The position numbers and the translations under genes are program-made. From the NCBI RefSeq assembly GCF_963669205.1, contig NZ_OY769915.1, forward strand, positions 5,244,001-5,308,000: a stretch of 64,000 bases of DNA. The letters are read 5' to 3'. The notes below the pieces were generated by a model. The model did no database searches. It was not told the origin of the DNA and saw only the letters and a program-made list of their open reading frames with translations. Below are positions 27,158 to 37,734 of this stretch, in pieces. Source of the stretch: an uncultured Roseibium sp. Lineage in GTDB: Bacteria > Pseudomonadota > Alphaproteobacteria > Rhizobiales > Stappiaceae. Every line of letters begins with the position of its first letter. The first letter of the stretch is position 1.

Positions 27158-29563
27158 ATGAGTTTGGACGAAACGGCAGAAAGCGGCGGTCAGGGATACG
27201 GATTGTTGAAATCCTACCGGCCGTTTCCGGGCGTGTCGGACGAGCTTCTTGATCCTGCCGGCAATGTCCGGCCCGTCTGGCAGCCCTTCCTGGAACACCT
27301 CTCGTCACTCAGCGCGGATGATATCAACGACCGCTTCGCGCGCGGCAACCAGTATCTTAACGACGCCGGCGTGTATTTCCGCCAATACGGCCAGGACGGC
27401 GCCATGGAGCGGGAATGGCCGCTCAGCCATATCCCCGTCGTCATCAGCGAAGGCGACTGGCAGGCAATCGCGGACGGGCTGGTTCAGCGCGCCGAACTCC
27501 TGGAAAAGGTTGTCGGCGACCTCTATGGCGAAAACCGCCTCGTGTCCGACGGCTATCTTCCGGCGAGCCTGATTGCCGAAAGCCCCGAATGGCAACGCCC
27601 GCTGGTCGGCGTCACGCCGCGATCAGGGTATTTCCTGCATTTTCTCGCCTTTGAAATCGGCCGCGGACCGGACGGAACCTGGTGGGTTCTGTCGGACCGG
27701 GCGCAGGCCCCCTCCGGCGCCGGCTTCGCCCTGGAGAACCGGGTCGCGACCGGGCGCATCTTCAACGAGTTTTTTGCCAAGGCGAACGTTCATCGGCTTG
27801 CCGGTTTCTTTCGCCGGTTTCGCGATCATCTGCTGGATCTGCGCGGAGAGCAGGACAGCCGGGTCTCCATCCTGACACCGGGCCCTCTCAACGATACCTA
27901 TTTCGAGCATGCCTATATTGCCCGCTATCTGGGTTTCATGCTGCTGGAAGGAGAAGACCTGACGGTCGCAAACGGCCGCCTGATGGTTCGGACTGTGGCG
28001 GGCCTGAAACCCATCAGTGTCCTGTGGCGGCGGTTGGACGCGGCCTGGACCGACCCGGTGGAACTGAACGAGGAATCGCATATCGGAACACCCGGCATGG
28101 TGGAAGCGGTCCGCGAGGGGACCGTCACCATGGTCAATGCACTCGGCACCGGCATCCTTGAAACCCGCGCCTTGCTTGCCTTCCTGCCCCGCATCTGCGA
28201 GCACCTTCTGGGAACGTCCCTGAAACTGCCCAACGTCGCCACCTGGTGGTGCGGCGCGGAGCCAACCCGCGCTTATGTCAAGGACAATGCCGCTGCGATG
28301 ATGTTCAGTCCGGCCCTGTCGACGGCGCTGCCCTTCACGTCGGGACATACCGATTTCATCGGCAAGGATTCCGACAAGTTCCACAAGGGCATCCTGGAAA
28401 ACTGGATCGATACGGAAAAGGGCCGGCTCGTCGCGCAGGAAGCCGTTACCCTGTCCACTACGCCGGCCTACCATGAAGGCTCGCTCGTCCCGCGACCCAT
28501 GAGCCTGCGAGTCTTCCTCGCGCGGACGCACAATGGCTGGGAAGTCATGTCCGGCGGCTTCGCAAGGATCGGCAAGGAGCCGAGCGCAAGCGCCATTGCC
28601 ATGCAGTCGGGCGGATCGGCCGCCGATGTCTGGATTGTCGGCACGCGCAAGCTGGCGATGGACACTTTGCTGCACCAGGGCGAGTCGCCCTTCTTCAAGT
28701 CACAATCGGGAGCCCTGCCTTCGCGCGCTGCGGACAACCTCTTCTGGCTCGGCCGTTATGTCGAGCGCGCCGAGGGTGCCGTTCGCCTCCTGCGTGCCTA
28801 TCACGCCCGGCTGCTGGAGACCGCGGACCCCGACGCGTCGCTGGTCGCGCGAACCGCGGAGTATCTCGACGACATCGGCGTCGCGCCGGAAAGTCCGATT
28901 CCCGAGGGGCTTTGTTCCATGCTGCAATCGGCCGTGAACAGTGCCGGCAAGGTCCGGGACCGGTTCTCCGTCGATGGCTGGCTGGCGCTCAATGACCTGG
29001 CCCAGACGGCGAACGGGGCCCGGCGCGTCATGAAGGACGATGCGGACGTGCCCCAGGCGATGAGTCTGCTGCTCCGCAAGATCACCGGCTTTTCCGGACT
29101 GGTCCATGAAAACATGTACCGCTTTACCGGCTGGCGTTTCCTGAGCATCGGCCGTGCGCTCGAGCGTGCCAACAGGATGACGGATCTGCTTTCCGTCTTC
29201 ACCGGACCGGATGCGCCCGACGGCGCGCTGGAACTTCTTCTGGAAGTCGGGGACAGCGCCATGTCCATGAGCCGGCGCTACGCGGTGTCGCTGAGCCACG
29301 CGACGGTACTTGACCTGCTTGCCATGGACCCGAAGAACCCGCGGTCGGTCATGTATCAGCTTACCGACATGAAAGAGCACATCGATGTCTTGCCCGGCGC
29401 ATCGGAAAACGGCTACCTCTCCGACCTCGCCCGCGCGGTCCTGCAGATCCACACCAGCCTTGCCGTCGCAACCCCCGAGACGCTCACCCAGGACGCCCTG
29501 GGCGAGCTCAGGGACCAGATTGCATTCCTGTCGGTTGAGCTGTCTGATGCCTATATCCGCTAG
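27158..29563 (+). CDS. Circularly permuted ATP-grasp (DUF404) and alpha-E (DUF403) fusion protein
   Basis: 801 residues from the ATG at 27158; the open frame extends upstream into the previous gene. The N-terminal ~480 residues form the circularly permuted ATP-grasp domain (RFARGNQYLNDAGVYFRQYG, VTPRSGYFLHFLAFEIGRGP, SILTPGPLNDTYFEHAYIA, ADVWIVGTRKL). From ALPSRAADNLFWLGRYVERAE onwards (about 515-800) it is the all-helical alpha-E domain. In many bacteria these are separate adjacent genes; here they are fused. The pair is linked in published comparative genomics to peptide-bond forming amidoligases acting with transglutaminase-type peptidases. The substrate is unknown. Confidence 0.88.
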   Translation: MSLDETAESGGQGYGLLKSYRPFPGVSDELLDPAGNVRPVWQPFLEHLSSLSADDINDRFARGNQYLNDAGVYFRQYGQDGAMEREWPLSHIPVVISEGDWQAIADGLVQRAELLEKVVGDLYGENRLVSDGYLPASLIAESPEWQRPLVGVTPRSGYFLHFLAFEIGRGPDGTWWVLSDRAQAPSGAGFALENRVATGRIFNEFFAKANVHRLAGFFRRFRDHLLDLRGEQDSRVSILTPGPLNDTYFEHAYIARYLGFMLLEGEDLTVANGRLMVRTVAGLKPISVLWRRLDAAWTDPVELNEESHIGTPGMVEAVREGTVTMVNALGTGILETRALLAFLPRICEHLLGTSLKLPNVATWWCGAEPTRAYVKDNAAAMMFSPALSTALPFTSGHTDFIGKDSDKFHKGILENWIDTEKGRLVAQEAVTLSTTPAYHEGSLVPRPMSLRVFLARTHNGWEVMSGGFARIGKEPSASAIAMQSGGSAADVWIVGTRKLAMDTLLHQGESPFFKSQSGALPSRAADNLFWLGRYVERAEGAVRLLRAYHARLLETADPDASLVARTAEYLDDIGVAPESPIPEGLCSMLQSAVNSAGKVRDRFSVDGWLALNDLAQTANGARRVMKDDADVPQAMSLLLRKITGFSGLVHENMYRFTGWRFLSIGRALERANRMTDLLSVFTGPDAPDGALELLLEVGDSAMSMSRRYAVSLSHATVLDLLAMDPKNPRSVMYQLTDMKEHIDVLPGASENGYLSDLARAVLQIHTSLAVATPETLTQDALGELRDQIAFLSVELSDAYIR

Positions 29564-29605
29564 CGGCCGGAGCCGCAGCCTGGACCACAGATTTGAGTAT
29601 GTGCC

Positions 29606-30481
29606 GTGCTTTATGACGTGAACCTGGAAATCACCTATGACTATGCCAGCCCGGCAAATTCGGGCCGGCATTCGCTGCGCCTTGTTCCGGCGTCGATCCC
29701 CGGTGAACAAAGGCTCGTCTCCTCAAGCGTCAGACTGTCTCCGGGTCCGACGGAACGTCGCGACAGAACGGACTTTTTCGGCAATACCGTCACCGACGTC
29801 GTCTTCCGGAGGGCTCACAGCGAACTTGCCTTCAGGCTGACCGCCCGGATCGACCGCACGTCCGTGCCGCACGAACTCGACATCTCTCCTCCCCTGTCTC
29901 TTCTGAAAAGGGAACTGTCGGGCATCCAGGGCATGGGTCCCGACGAACCCGTCCATTTTCTGGCAGCCTCCCCGCGCCTGCCGCTCGCGCCGGCCTTTGC
30001 CGTCTACGCCCAGGAACACACCAGCCCGGAGATGAGCACAGTGGCTGCGGTCGAGTCGATTGGAAAGGCCTTGCACGAGGACATGGACTTCGATGCGGAG
30101 GCCACCACGGTCGACACGCCTGCAATCGATGCATTCGAACGCCGGCACGGCGTGTGCCAGGACTTCTCGCATATCATGATCGCCTGCCTCAGAAGCATCG
30201 GCATCCCGGCCGGATATGTCAGCGGCTTCCTGAGAACGATCCCGCCGGAAGGTCAGCAGCGTCTGGAGGGCGCGGATGCCATGCATGCCTGGGTGCGCGC
30301 CTGGTGCGGCATTGAGAGCGGCTGGATCGAGTATGATCCGACCAACGCGCTGCGTGTCGGCCAGGACCACATTGTCGTGGCCCGCGGCCGGGACTACGGC
30401 GATACGGCGCCCGTGAAAGGCGTCCTGCGCACCGCCGGCACCCAGACCACGGGTCACAAGGTCGACGTCATTCCAAGATAG
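29606..30481 (+). CDS. Transglutaminase family protein
   Basis: 291 residues, GTG start at 29606 (VLYDVNLEITYDYASPA). It has an N-terminal beta-sandwich domain, then a papain-like transglutaminase core with Cys in RRHGVCQDFSH, His in DAMHAWVRAW and Asp in WIEYDPTNAL, spaced as in the COG1305 family. It has no signal peptide or membrane segment. It begins 42 nt after the ATP-grasp/alpha-E gene and is probably in the same transcript. It may cleave or transfer the peptide products of its partners. Confidence 0.9.
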   Translation: MLYDVNLEITYDYASPANSGRHSLRLVPASIPGEQRLVSSSVRLSPGPTERRDRTDFFGNTVTDVVFRRAHSELAFRLTARIDRTSVPHELDISPPLSLLKRELSGIQGMGPDEPVHFLAASPRLPLAPAFAVYAQEHTSPEMSTVAAVESIGKALHEDMDFDAEATTVDTPAIDAFERRHGVCQDFSHIMIACLRSIGIPAGYVSGFLRTIPPEGQQRLEGADAMHAWVRAWCGIESGWIEYDPTNALRVGQDHIVVARGRDYGDTAPVKGVLRTAGTQTTGHKVDVIPR

Positions 30482-30530
30482 CACCGGTCAGCGGATCGAA
30501 GAGCCGGGAACCGGAGTTTTGCCCGGGATC

Positions 30531-30662
30531 TGTCATCCCGGTTTGCCGCCTGAGCAGCAAGACCGGGACCCAGTACCTGTTGCGGCCAGAGACTGAAACA
30601 AGACGGAAAATCTGGTGGTTACTGGGTTCCGGCCTTCCGCTGCGCTTCAGCCGGAATGACAA
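30531..30662. repeat. 132-bp dispersed repeat, copy 1
   Basis: Begins TGTCATCCCGGTTTGCCG and ends TTCAGCCGGAATGACAA, so the outer ends are a TGTCA/TGACA inverted repeat. The internal text is nearly identical to 30825-30956. Related elements in opposite orientation lie at 39482 and 39807. Confidence 0.9.
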
Positions 30663-30720
30663 ATTCATTGATAGTCAATCGCCTCACGAGATCGGTTTTT
30701 CTGGTCATACAATGGCTTGA

Positions 30721-31015
30721 CCCACTGCTGTCCGGTTTGGAAAGTACTGTCGAACTTATGTCGTTGAGAAAGCGGCATAGTTCCGAGCGGCGCCAAGTCG
30801 GGATACGGAATTGTTCCCCCGATTTGTCGTCCCGGTTTGCCGTGTAAGCGGCAAGACCGGGACCCAGTACCCGTTGCGGCCGGAGACTGAAACAAGACGG
30901 AAAGTCCGGTGGTTACTGGGTTCCGGCCTTCCGCTGCGCTTCAGCCGGAATGACAAGCTCATAGGCTGAGATCACCTCGCTGGATCAATTCCGAGTTAAA
31001 CCGGACAGCAGTGGG
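30721..31015. repeat. Segment bounded by 18-bp inverted repeats, contains repeat copy 2
   Basis: CCCACTGCTGTCCGGTTT at 30721-30738 is the exact reverse complement of 30998-31015; adjacent bases extend the similarity imperfectly to about 25. The bracketed segment contains the second 132-bp repeat, which suggests a composite mobile or rearranged unit. Confidence 0.75.
30825..30956. repeat. 132-bp dispersed repeat, copy 2
   Basis: Same length and ends as 30531-30662 with scattered substitutions (for example GTCGTC for GTCATC). It has the same orientation as copy 1, with a start-to-start distance of 294 bp. Confidence 0.9.
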
Positions 31016-31184
31016 CTCGACCATGGCATCCATGCCGTTTCGCCTGCAATTGCACGGCCTCGCATCGCCGGGAAGCAAGGGCATGGATTGCCAGATCAGG
31101 TCTGGCAATGACGGAGCAGGGCGAAAGGCAAACGCCGCATCCTGAGAAGCGCGCAGAACCGGCGCAAGCGCCGAAGCGAACATC

Positions 31185-31205
31185 CCCTCTCCCGCCGGGA
31201 GAGGG
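31185..31205. repeat. REP-like hairpin
   Basis: CCCTCTCCC and GGGAGAGGG form a perfect 9-bp stem over GCC, followed by GTCAGGGTGAGGG. This is a common type of extragenic palindrome in proteobacteria. It lies 39 bp past the stop of the minus-strand ATPase gene and may serve as its transcript end. Confidence 0.6.
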
Positions 31206-31243
31206 TCAGGGTGAGGGATCAGACGCGTGCGCGGCAAGACCGA

Positions 31244-32302
<1,059 letters not shown>

Positions 32303-32322
32303 GTCCTCAGTCCTCCGGCTGT

Positions 32323-33612
32323 CTACGCTGCTTGTTTCACATGTGTTGGGGATGCCCAGGTCAGCCAGATGGCTGCGGTCCACGAGAACGTGCCGCCGCC
32401 TGCACCTGCGGCGGTTTCCGGGCTGAAATATTCGGCAAAACCGCTGGTCTCGACCAGCTGCGCCGTATCGCTTCTCAGTTTCTCGGCGCGAACGGTGTCG
32501 CCCGCCTCCGCAAAACCCCGGGCGATCATGTAGTTGACCATCGCCCAGACCGGACCGCGCCAGTATCTGAGCGGTTCGAAGCTGCGGTGGTCCGGATCAT
32601 AGGACGGCATCGTGTAGCGCACCTTCGCCGCGATCCGGTCGAAATGACCTTGCAGCGAGGTCAGCGTCTTCTCGTCAGCCAGACCTGCATAGGGGGCCAG
32701 GAACGACATGCTCGAGATACCGTCCGTATGTTTTCCGGATCTGCGGTCATACGCGACATGCGCCTGCAGGTCTTCGCTCCAGAGATTTTTCGCACCCTTT
32801 TCCATGAGCGCGATCCAGCCCCTGATCTCGTCCGCTTCCGCTGTCTTGCCGAGCTTGTCTGCGAGAACGAGAAGGTCCCGCGACGCCCGCAGGAATATGA
32901 ACGTGACCCCCGGATCGGCAACGAAGAACGGGCAGGTCCTGGCGACTTCCGCCGGGTCCCATCCAACACCCCGGCATGCTGCCATGATGCTGAGATACCG
33001 GTCATAGTCTTCCTTGTGCGGCCGCATCGCCGGGTCGACATGCGAGGTATCCTTGCGCTCGTAAGGCTCGATATCCCTGACCTCGACGGCACGCAGGGCG
33101 TCATCCCAGTCGGGCAGATTGTCCCGTCCCGATTCCCAGGGATGGATGATCGCCAGGACACCGAGATTGTCCGGGTCGCGGTAAGACAGGTACCAGCGGT
33201 GCCAGTTCATCAGTTGCGGGAAAAGCGCGCCGGCGCGTTCAAGCGCCTGTCCGCTCGTGTCGGTGTCGACGAGGTCCCGGATCACTGTTGCCGCCACCGG
33301 TGGCTGCGAATGTCCCGAGCTTGGGATCGGGCCGCCGTCGGTTCCCCAGACCTTCGGGCCCGGAAAATAGCTCGGATCGTCCTTTCTGAAGAGAATGTGG
33401 GGCACCATGCCGTCCCGCCACTGGCCCTCGAACAGCATTTCGATCTCACGCCAGGCGCGATCCTGGTCGAAGGTTGCGAAGCCGAGCGCGACAAACACCG
33501 AATCCCAGTTCCACTGGTAGGGATAGAGCCCTTTTGTCGGCACCGTGTACCCACCCTGATCGTTCTCGATCAGGATGGTTCTGGCTGTGTTATCCAAGTC
33601 TGCGTTTGACAC
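32323..33612 (-). CDS. GH63/MGH1-like glycoside hydrolase (possible glucosyl- or mannosylglycerate hydrolase)
   Basis: 429 residues, an (alpha/alpha)6-barrel hydrolase. [18 protein letters not shown] near the N-terminus, the [14 protein letters not shown] segment and [17 protein letters not shown] near the C-terminus are typical of the MGH1-like branch, which includes bacterial mannosylglycerate and glucosylglycerate hydrolases of about this size. There is no signal peptide, so it should act in the cytoplasm on an imported compound. It sits between the permease and ATPase genes of an ABC operon. The glycosylglycerate assignment is inference, supported weakly by the glycerate 2-kinase gene at 42508-43767. 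Confidence 0.82.
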   Translation of the reverse strand: MSNADLDNTARTILIENDQGGYTVPTKGLYPYQWNWDSVFVALGFATFDQDRAWREIEMLFEGQWRDGMVPHILFRKDDPSYFPGPKVWGTDGGPIPSSGHSQPPVAATVIRDLVDTDTSGQALERAGALFPQLMNWHRWYLSYRDPDNLGVLAIIHPWESGRDNLPDWDDALRAVEVRDIEPYERKDTSHVDPAMRPHKEDYDRYLSIMAACRGVGWDPAEVARTCPFFVADPGVTFIFLRASRDLLVLADKLGKTAEADEIRGWIALMEKGAKNLWSEDLQAHVAYDRRSGKHTDGISSMSFLAPYAGLADEKTLTSLQGHFDRIAAKVRYTMPSYDPDHRSFEPLRYWRGPVWAMVNYMIARGFAEAGDTVRAEKLRSDTAQLVETSGFAEYFSPETAAGAGGGTFSWTAAIWLTWASPTHVKQAA

Positions 33613-33652
33613 AGAAGTCTCCTTGACCGTTATGGCCGTTTCATGCGTTGCC

Positions 33653-34885
33653 CTAGCCCTTGACGCTGCCGGCCGTCAGGCCCTGTACAAGGAAGCGTTC
33701 GAACCAGAGGAAAATGACGAGGACGGGCACGGTCGCAATCACCGCGCCCGCCATGAGATGCTGACGAGGCACCTCGGAGGAATTCAGGGACACGACGCCG
33801 CGCGACAGTGTGAAGATGTCCGGATTGTCGAGGAACATGAAGGCGAACAGGAATTCGTTCCAGGCGATCATGAAGACATAGAGAGACACCGACGCGAGCG
33901 CGGGCAGCGACAGCGGCAGGGTAATCTTCAGGATGACACCGATGCGTGTTAGCCCATCCATTAGACCGGCTTCTTCCAGTTCCGAAGGGATGCCCCGGAA
34001 ATAGCCCTGAAGCATGTAGAGCGCGACCGGTATCGTTGTTGCCGGATAGACGATCAGGAGCCCCGTCAGCGTGTTGCGCAGTCCGAGCTGCGAGAACACG
34101 GCATAGAGTGGGATCACCAGCACGATCGCGGGGACCATGTAGATCAGGAGAACCGATCGCGACAGGAACGCCTGCCCCGGAAAGCGCAGCCGTGAGACCG
34201 CGTAGGCCCCGGGCACGGAAAACAGCAGCGTCAGGACGACGGTCGCAACGCTGACATAGGCCGAAACCAGCAGGTAGCGCCCGAAGTTGAACTGGGTGAA
34301 CAGTTCGACATAGGAGCGGAACAGCCCGTCCAGCCCTTGCGACAGATCGATGGACAGATCCAGCGGATTCGCCAGGAGGGTTTGCTGGCTCTTCAGCGAC
34401 GTCATCACCATGACGTAGAACGGCAGCGCCACGATGATCGTGAAGATGACGAAGCCGACGCCCTTGGCGATGCGGATATAGATCACCTCGCGCTCATAGC
34501 GGCTCATCGCACCCAGCCGGGCACCGTTGAGGCACACGGTGGTTGCCCATGTAGCGCCCAGAACGGTCACGATCAGCGCCAGCCCCTGCCAGACCGGCAC
34601 GGTGCCGAGCGACAGGTTGAACGGCGCCGCGAACGAGCCGATCATCAGGAGCACGAACATGGTGATCACGGCAAGCGCCCAGGCGGGCAGACCACCTTCG
34701 GCCCCGGACGATTGCCGCCACACGAAGACGAGCGCGCTGACGAGCCCGGCGATGCCGGCGGCCGTTGCCTGCGGCAGGGCCACTTCGCCCGTGATCAGCG
34801 TTAGGGTTACGGCGACGACAACGATTGAGGTCACGCCCCAGACGAGGCCCGTGACGGCTGCAAGCAGGATGCTTCCCGGTCTCAT
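33653..34885 (-). CDS. Carbohydrate ABC transporter permease with N-terminal membrane extension
   Basis: 410 residues, about 130 longer than MalG-type permeases. The extra N-terminus has about four hydrophobic segments (LLAAVTGLVWGVTSIVVVA, AAGIAGLVSALVFVW, WALAVITMFVLLMIGSF, GLALIVTVLGATWATTV). The standard domain starts near residue 150 (FVIFTIIVALPFYVMVMTSL) and includes the EAA loop ELEEAGLMDGLTRIGVILKI. It overlaps the partner permease gene by 4 nt. The role of the extra segments is unknown. Confidence 0.88.
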   Translation of the reverse strand: MRPGSILLAAVTGLVWGVTSIVVVAVTLTLITGEVALPQATAAGIAGLVSALVFVWRQSSGAEGGLPAWALAVITMFVLLMIGSFAAPFNLSLGTVPVWQGLALIVTVLGATWATTVCLNGARLGAMSRYEREVIYIRIAKGVGFVIFTIIVALPFYVMVMTSLKSQQTLLANPLDLSIDLSQGLDGLFRSYVELFTQFNFGRYLLVSAYVSVATVVLTLLFSVPGAYAVSRLRFPGQAFLSRSVLLIYMVPAIVLVIPLYAVFSQLGLRNTLTGLLIVYPATTIPVALYMLQGYFRGIPSELEEAGLMDGLTRIGVILKITLPLSLPALASVSLYVFMIAWNEFLFAFMFLDNPDIFTLSRGVVSLNSSEVPRQHLMAGAVIATVPVLVIFLWFERFLVQGLTAGSVKG

Positions 34886-36186
34886 AGCCCTTCCTCCTTC
34901 GGTGAGAAGCGGATGAACAGGGTGGCAAACGTGACCAGCACGACGAAGACGACCACCGCGACCGCGGCACCGGCTCCGAGATTGGAAAGTGCAAAACCCT
35001 GTTCATAGACGTCGACGGTCAGCGTCCGTGTCCCGGCATTGCCGCCGGTCAGCAGGAAGATGTCGTCGAACTTGTTGAACGTCCAGATGAACCTGAGCAG
35101 GAACAGCACCGACAGGATGCCCATGAGCTGGGGCAGCGACAGGTACCAGAACTGCTGCAGCGGTGTGGCCCCGTCCATTTCCGCGGCTTCATACATGTCC
35201 GTGTTGATGGATTGCATGCGCGCCAGGATGAACAGGAACGAGAGTGGAAAATACCGCCAGGCCTCGAACGCGATGACGGTCGTCAGCGCCAGCGGAAACT
35301 CCATCTGTATCCCGAACAGGGAATATTCGATGGCCCGCTGCCCGAAGAAGTTGATCGGGTCGGACACCACACCCATTTTCGTCAGGAGCGCATTGACGGT
35401 GCCAGAAAACGGATCGAACAGCACGACCCAGGTGAAGGCGACCGCGATCACCGGAGAAACGTAGGGGAACAGAAACAATCCGCGCACGAAGCCGCGCCCC
35501 TTGAAGACCGTGTTGAGCAGCTGCGCGGCAAACAGGCCGAGAACCAGCGCCCCGCCCGTTCCGAAGATCGTGTAGTAGAAGGTGACCCTGAGAACCGACC
35601 AGAATTCTTCGGCGCTGAAGATCCGTCGGAAGTTGTCCAGGGTGAAATCGAAACTCGTCAGGATGTTGTCCGCATCGCCTTCTATGACCGGCTTGCTGGC
35701 GCGCTCCGGCCTGTTGGCTGCCAGAAAGGCATCCGTGACCGTACCTTCGATCTTGAGCCGCTCACGCCAGCCCGGTTCCACCGTACCGATGGTGCAGGTC
35801 AGGGCGCTTCCATTAAGGGCACAGACATCCGGCAAGGCAGTCACGTCGAAGCCGGCCGGTATGGCGTCTGTCAGAACGACGTCGCGAACTTCCTCTTCCT
35901 GCGAGGAATTGCGCAGCCGGTACTCCAGCTCGGCACTGTCGCCCGCCGCCTCTGGTCCTCCGCGCACACGCTCGTTGACCAGCACGGTCGGCGGACGCAA
36001 ATCCGCAAGCTGCACGGGTTTCACACTGATCCAGAAGTTGGCCAGGAGCGGCCCGGCGACGATCATCAGGATGATGGCGAATGTCGGCGCGAGCATGAGA
36101 TAGGCGAGCCACATCTCGCGGCGCTGCATGGGTCCGACCCCTTTGGGCGGCCCGAGGGACTCTGAGTTTTGGTTCTGTGCGCTCAT
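34882..36186 (-). CDS. Carbohydrate ABC transporter permease with a periplasmic DUF11-like insertion
   Basis: 434 residues. The first membrane segment (YLMLAPTFAIILMIVAGPLL, ending near 49) is followed by an insertion of about 115 residues (58-175) before the normal LDNFRRIF helix. The insert has an Ig-like, DUF11-type pattern: ELEYRLRNSS, VVLTDAIPAGFDV, then Cys122 and Cys131 (a possible disulfide) and CTIGTVEPGWRERLKIEG. It would face the periplasm like the P2 loop of MalF but is unrelated to it in sequence. The rest is a standard MalF-type permease with the EAA loop MYEAAEMDGATPLQQFWYLS. It may help dock the solute-binding protein. Confidence 0.9.
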   Translation of the reverse strand: MSAQNQNSESLGPPKGVGPMQRREMWLAYLMLAPTFAIILMIVAGPLLANFWISVKPVQLADLRPPTVLVNERVRGGPEAAGDSAELEYRLRNSSQEEEVRDVVLTDAIPAGFDVTALPDVCALNGSALTCTIGTVEPGWRERLKIEGTVTDAFLAANRPERASKPVIEGDADNILTSFDFTLDNFRRIFSAEEFWSVLRVTFYYTIFGTGGALVLGLFAAQLLNTVFKGRGFVRGLFLFPYVSPVIAVAFTWVVLFDPFSGTVNALLTKMGVVSDPINFFGQRAIEYSLFGIQMEFPLALTTVIAFEAWRYFPLSFLFILARMQSINTDMYEAAEMDGATPLQQFWYLSLPQLMGILSVLFLLRFIWTFNKFDDIFLLTGGNAGTRTLTVDVYEQGFALSNLGAGAAVAVVVFVVLVTFATLFIRFSPKEEGL

Positions 36187-36383
36187 GGTTCCAGCTCTGT
36201 GTTTCGGCCCTTTGGCAGCGCCTCGATCGAGGTGCGAAAGGACAAGCGGTCCCTACCCTCCCGCGGAATGTGCGGGAAGAAGCGATTGGTGGGGACCGGG
36301 CGCGCTTTGATCCTGCGTCCGGTCCGGATGTCATGAAGGGGTGGGTTCCACCGGTCAGCCGATGGAACCACGTGCGTCAGCTG

Positions 36384-37733
36384 TTACTGAACTTTGGCCA
36401 GTTCTTCGTTGAGTTTTGCAACCGTTGCCGCTGCATCGCGTTCGTCGTCGATATATTCACGCACCAGACGGTTGATCACCTGGCTGTTGATGATCTTGGA
36501 GGCAAGCGACAGCTGGCCTTCCGTCACACCCCAGCGGGCGGCGGTGTCGAGACCCGAAACGATCGTATTGATCGTGGCCGCGTCATACAGATCGGTCAAC
36601 GGTGCCTTGCGGTCGACACCGACCGGAAGTTTCGACCAGCCATCAACGAAGGCGGTCGGGTTGTCGGCATTGCCGCGGCGGATCGGGAACTTGCCTTCCG
36701 GCGCGATGGACAGCGTCGACATGTAGCCTTCATCCATGGAGAACTCGATGAACTGCATGGCTGATTCTGTGTCTGCGTCGTTGGTGATGCCGAAGTAACG
36801 CACGTCACCCCAGGCAGCGCCGTCCGGGTTGGACGGACCGCTCAGTGTGGTCACGATACCGGTCTTGGAAGCAAGTTCCTTGGAGGTTGGGTCGTCGGTG
36901 ATCGTCGGGGGGGCACTGTCACGCAGACCTGCAAGCTCGTCCAGAATGAACGGCGACCAGATGATCATCGCTGCCTTGCCGGCGAAATAAAGCTCGCGGG
37001 ACTGCTTCCAGAAGAGATCGCCCGGAGGAGATGCCTTTGCGATCGCCTTGTAGAAGTCCAGGGCTTCGATGGTTTTCTTTTCATCAAGCGCCTTGAAGCC
37101 TTCGCCGTCGACCGGCGTGACACCATTGGCCAGAAGCACGTGCTCCAGCACCTGGCTCATGAAGTTTTCGTCGATCTTCGTTGCTGCAACGAACGCGAAC
37201 ATTTCCGGCGGATTGTGCAGCTTTTCGACCGCGGCAAGAATGTTCTCGTAGCTGTCCGGTGCGGCAAGACCGTTCTCGTCGAACAGGTCCTTCCGGTAGA
37301 CGACCATCTGCGTCCAGCCATCGACGGGAACGGATGCGACACCGCCGTCAACGGCTGCCATTGCGACGGCGCCCGGCGCGAACGTGTCCTTGCCGAGATT
37401 ATCGACAACCTCTGTGGCCGCTTCCGTGTCCAGAATACCGGCTTCGGCCCAGGGCAGCGCATATTGCAGTGTGTGGTAGATCACGTCCGGCAGATCGCCG
37501 GCGGCGAACGCCGCCGTTGCGCGCGTTCCGAGATCCGATTCGGACACCGGAATGACTTCGACCTCGATGCCGGTCTTGTCCTTGAAGGCGGCGGCCATTT
37601 CTTCTTGTTTGGCCAGACGCTCCGGCTGCTCTTCCGTTGTCCAGAACCGCAGCGTGTCTGCCTGTGCCGTGGTCAGACCAAGTGCGAGTACGCCCGCAAT
37701 GGTCGAGGCCAGGAATTTACTCCTCCCAAGCAT
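36384..37733 (-). CDS. Extracellular solute-binding protein of the sugar ABC transporter
   Basis: 449 residues, family-1 type. The Sec signal peptide is MLGRSKFLASTIAGVLALGL followed by TTAQA. Mature-region features are VFAAGDLPDVIYHTL-like AFAAGDLPDVIYHTLQYALP and FAGKAAMIIWSPFILDEL. The gene starts two bases after the LacI-type regulator's stop and precedes the permeases by about 200 bp, a gap with a CCTCGATCGAGG palindrome but no clear terminator. The ligand is probably a glycoside cleaved by the operon's GH63-like enzyme. Confidence 0.91.
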   Translation of the reverse strand: MLGRSKFLASTIAGVLALGLTTAQADTLRFWTTEEQPERLAKQEEMAAAFKDKTGIEVEVIPVSESDLGTRATAAFAAGDLPDVIYHTLQYALPWAEAGILDTEAATEVVDNLGKDTFAPGAVAMAAVDGGVASVPVDGWTQMVVYRKDLFDENGLAAPDSYENILAAVEKLHNPPEMFAFVAATKIDENFMSQVLEHVLLANGVTPVDGEGFKALDEKKTIEALDFYKAIAKASPPGDLFWKQSRELYFAGKAAMIIWSPFILDELAGLRDSAPPTITDDPTSKELASKTGIVTTLSGPSNPDGAAWGDVRYFGITNDADTESAMQFIEFSMDEGYMSTLSIAPEGKFPIRRGNADNPTAFVDGWSKLPVGVDRKAPLTDLYDAATINTIVSGLDTAARWGVTEGQLSLASKIINSQVINRLVREYIDDERDAAATVAKLNEELAKVQ

Positions 37734-37734
37734 T

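Larger units (their letters stand above)
30482..31243. other. Repeat-rich intergenic region
   Basis: 762 bp with no supported gene. It holds two 132-bp direct repeats, an 18-bp inverted pair that brackets the second repeat, and a REP-like hairpin close to the end of the sugar ABC ATPase gene. Small ORFs inside simply follow the repeats. Confidence 0.8.

Noticed and set aside
30468..30962. Two similar minus ORFs (66 and 68 codons) with nearly identical starts
   Set aside because: They are translations of the two 132-bp direct repeats, not paralogous genes.
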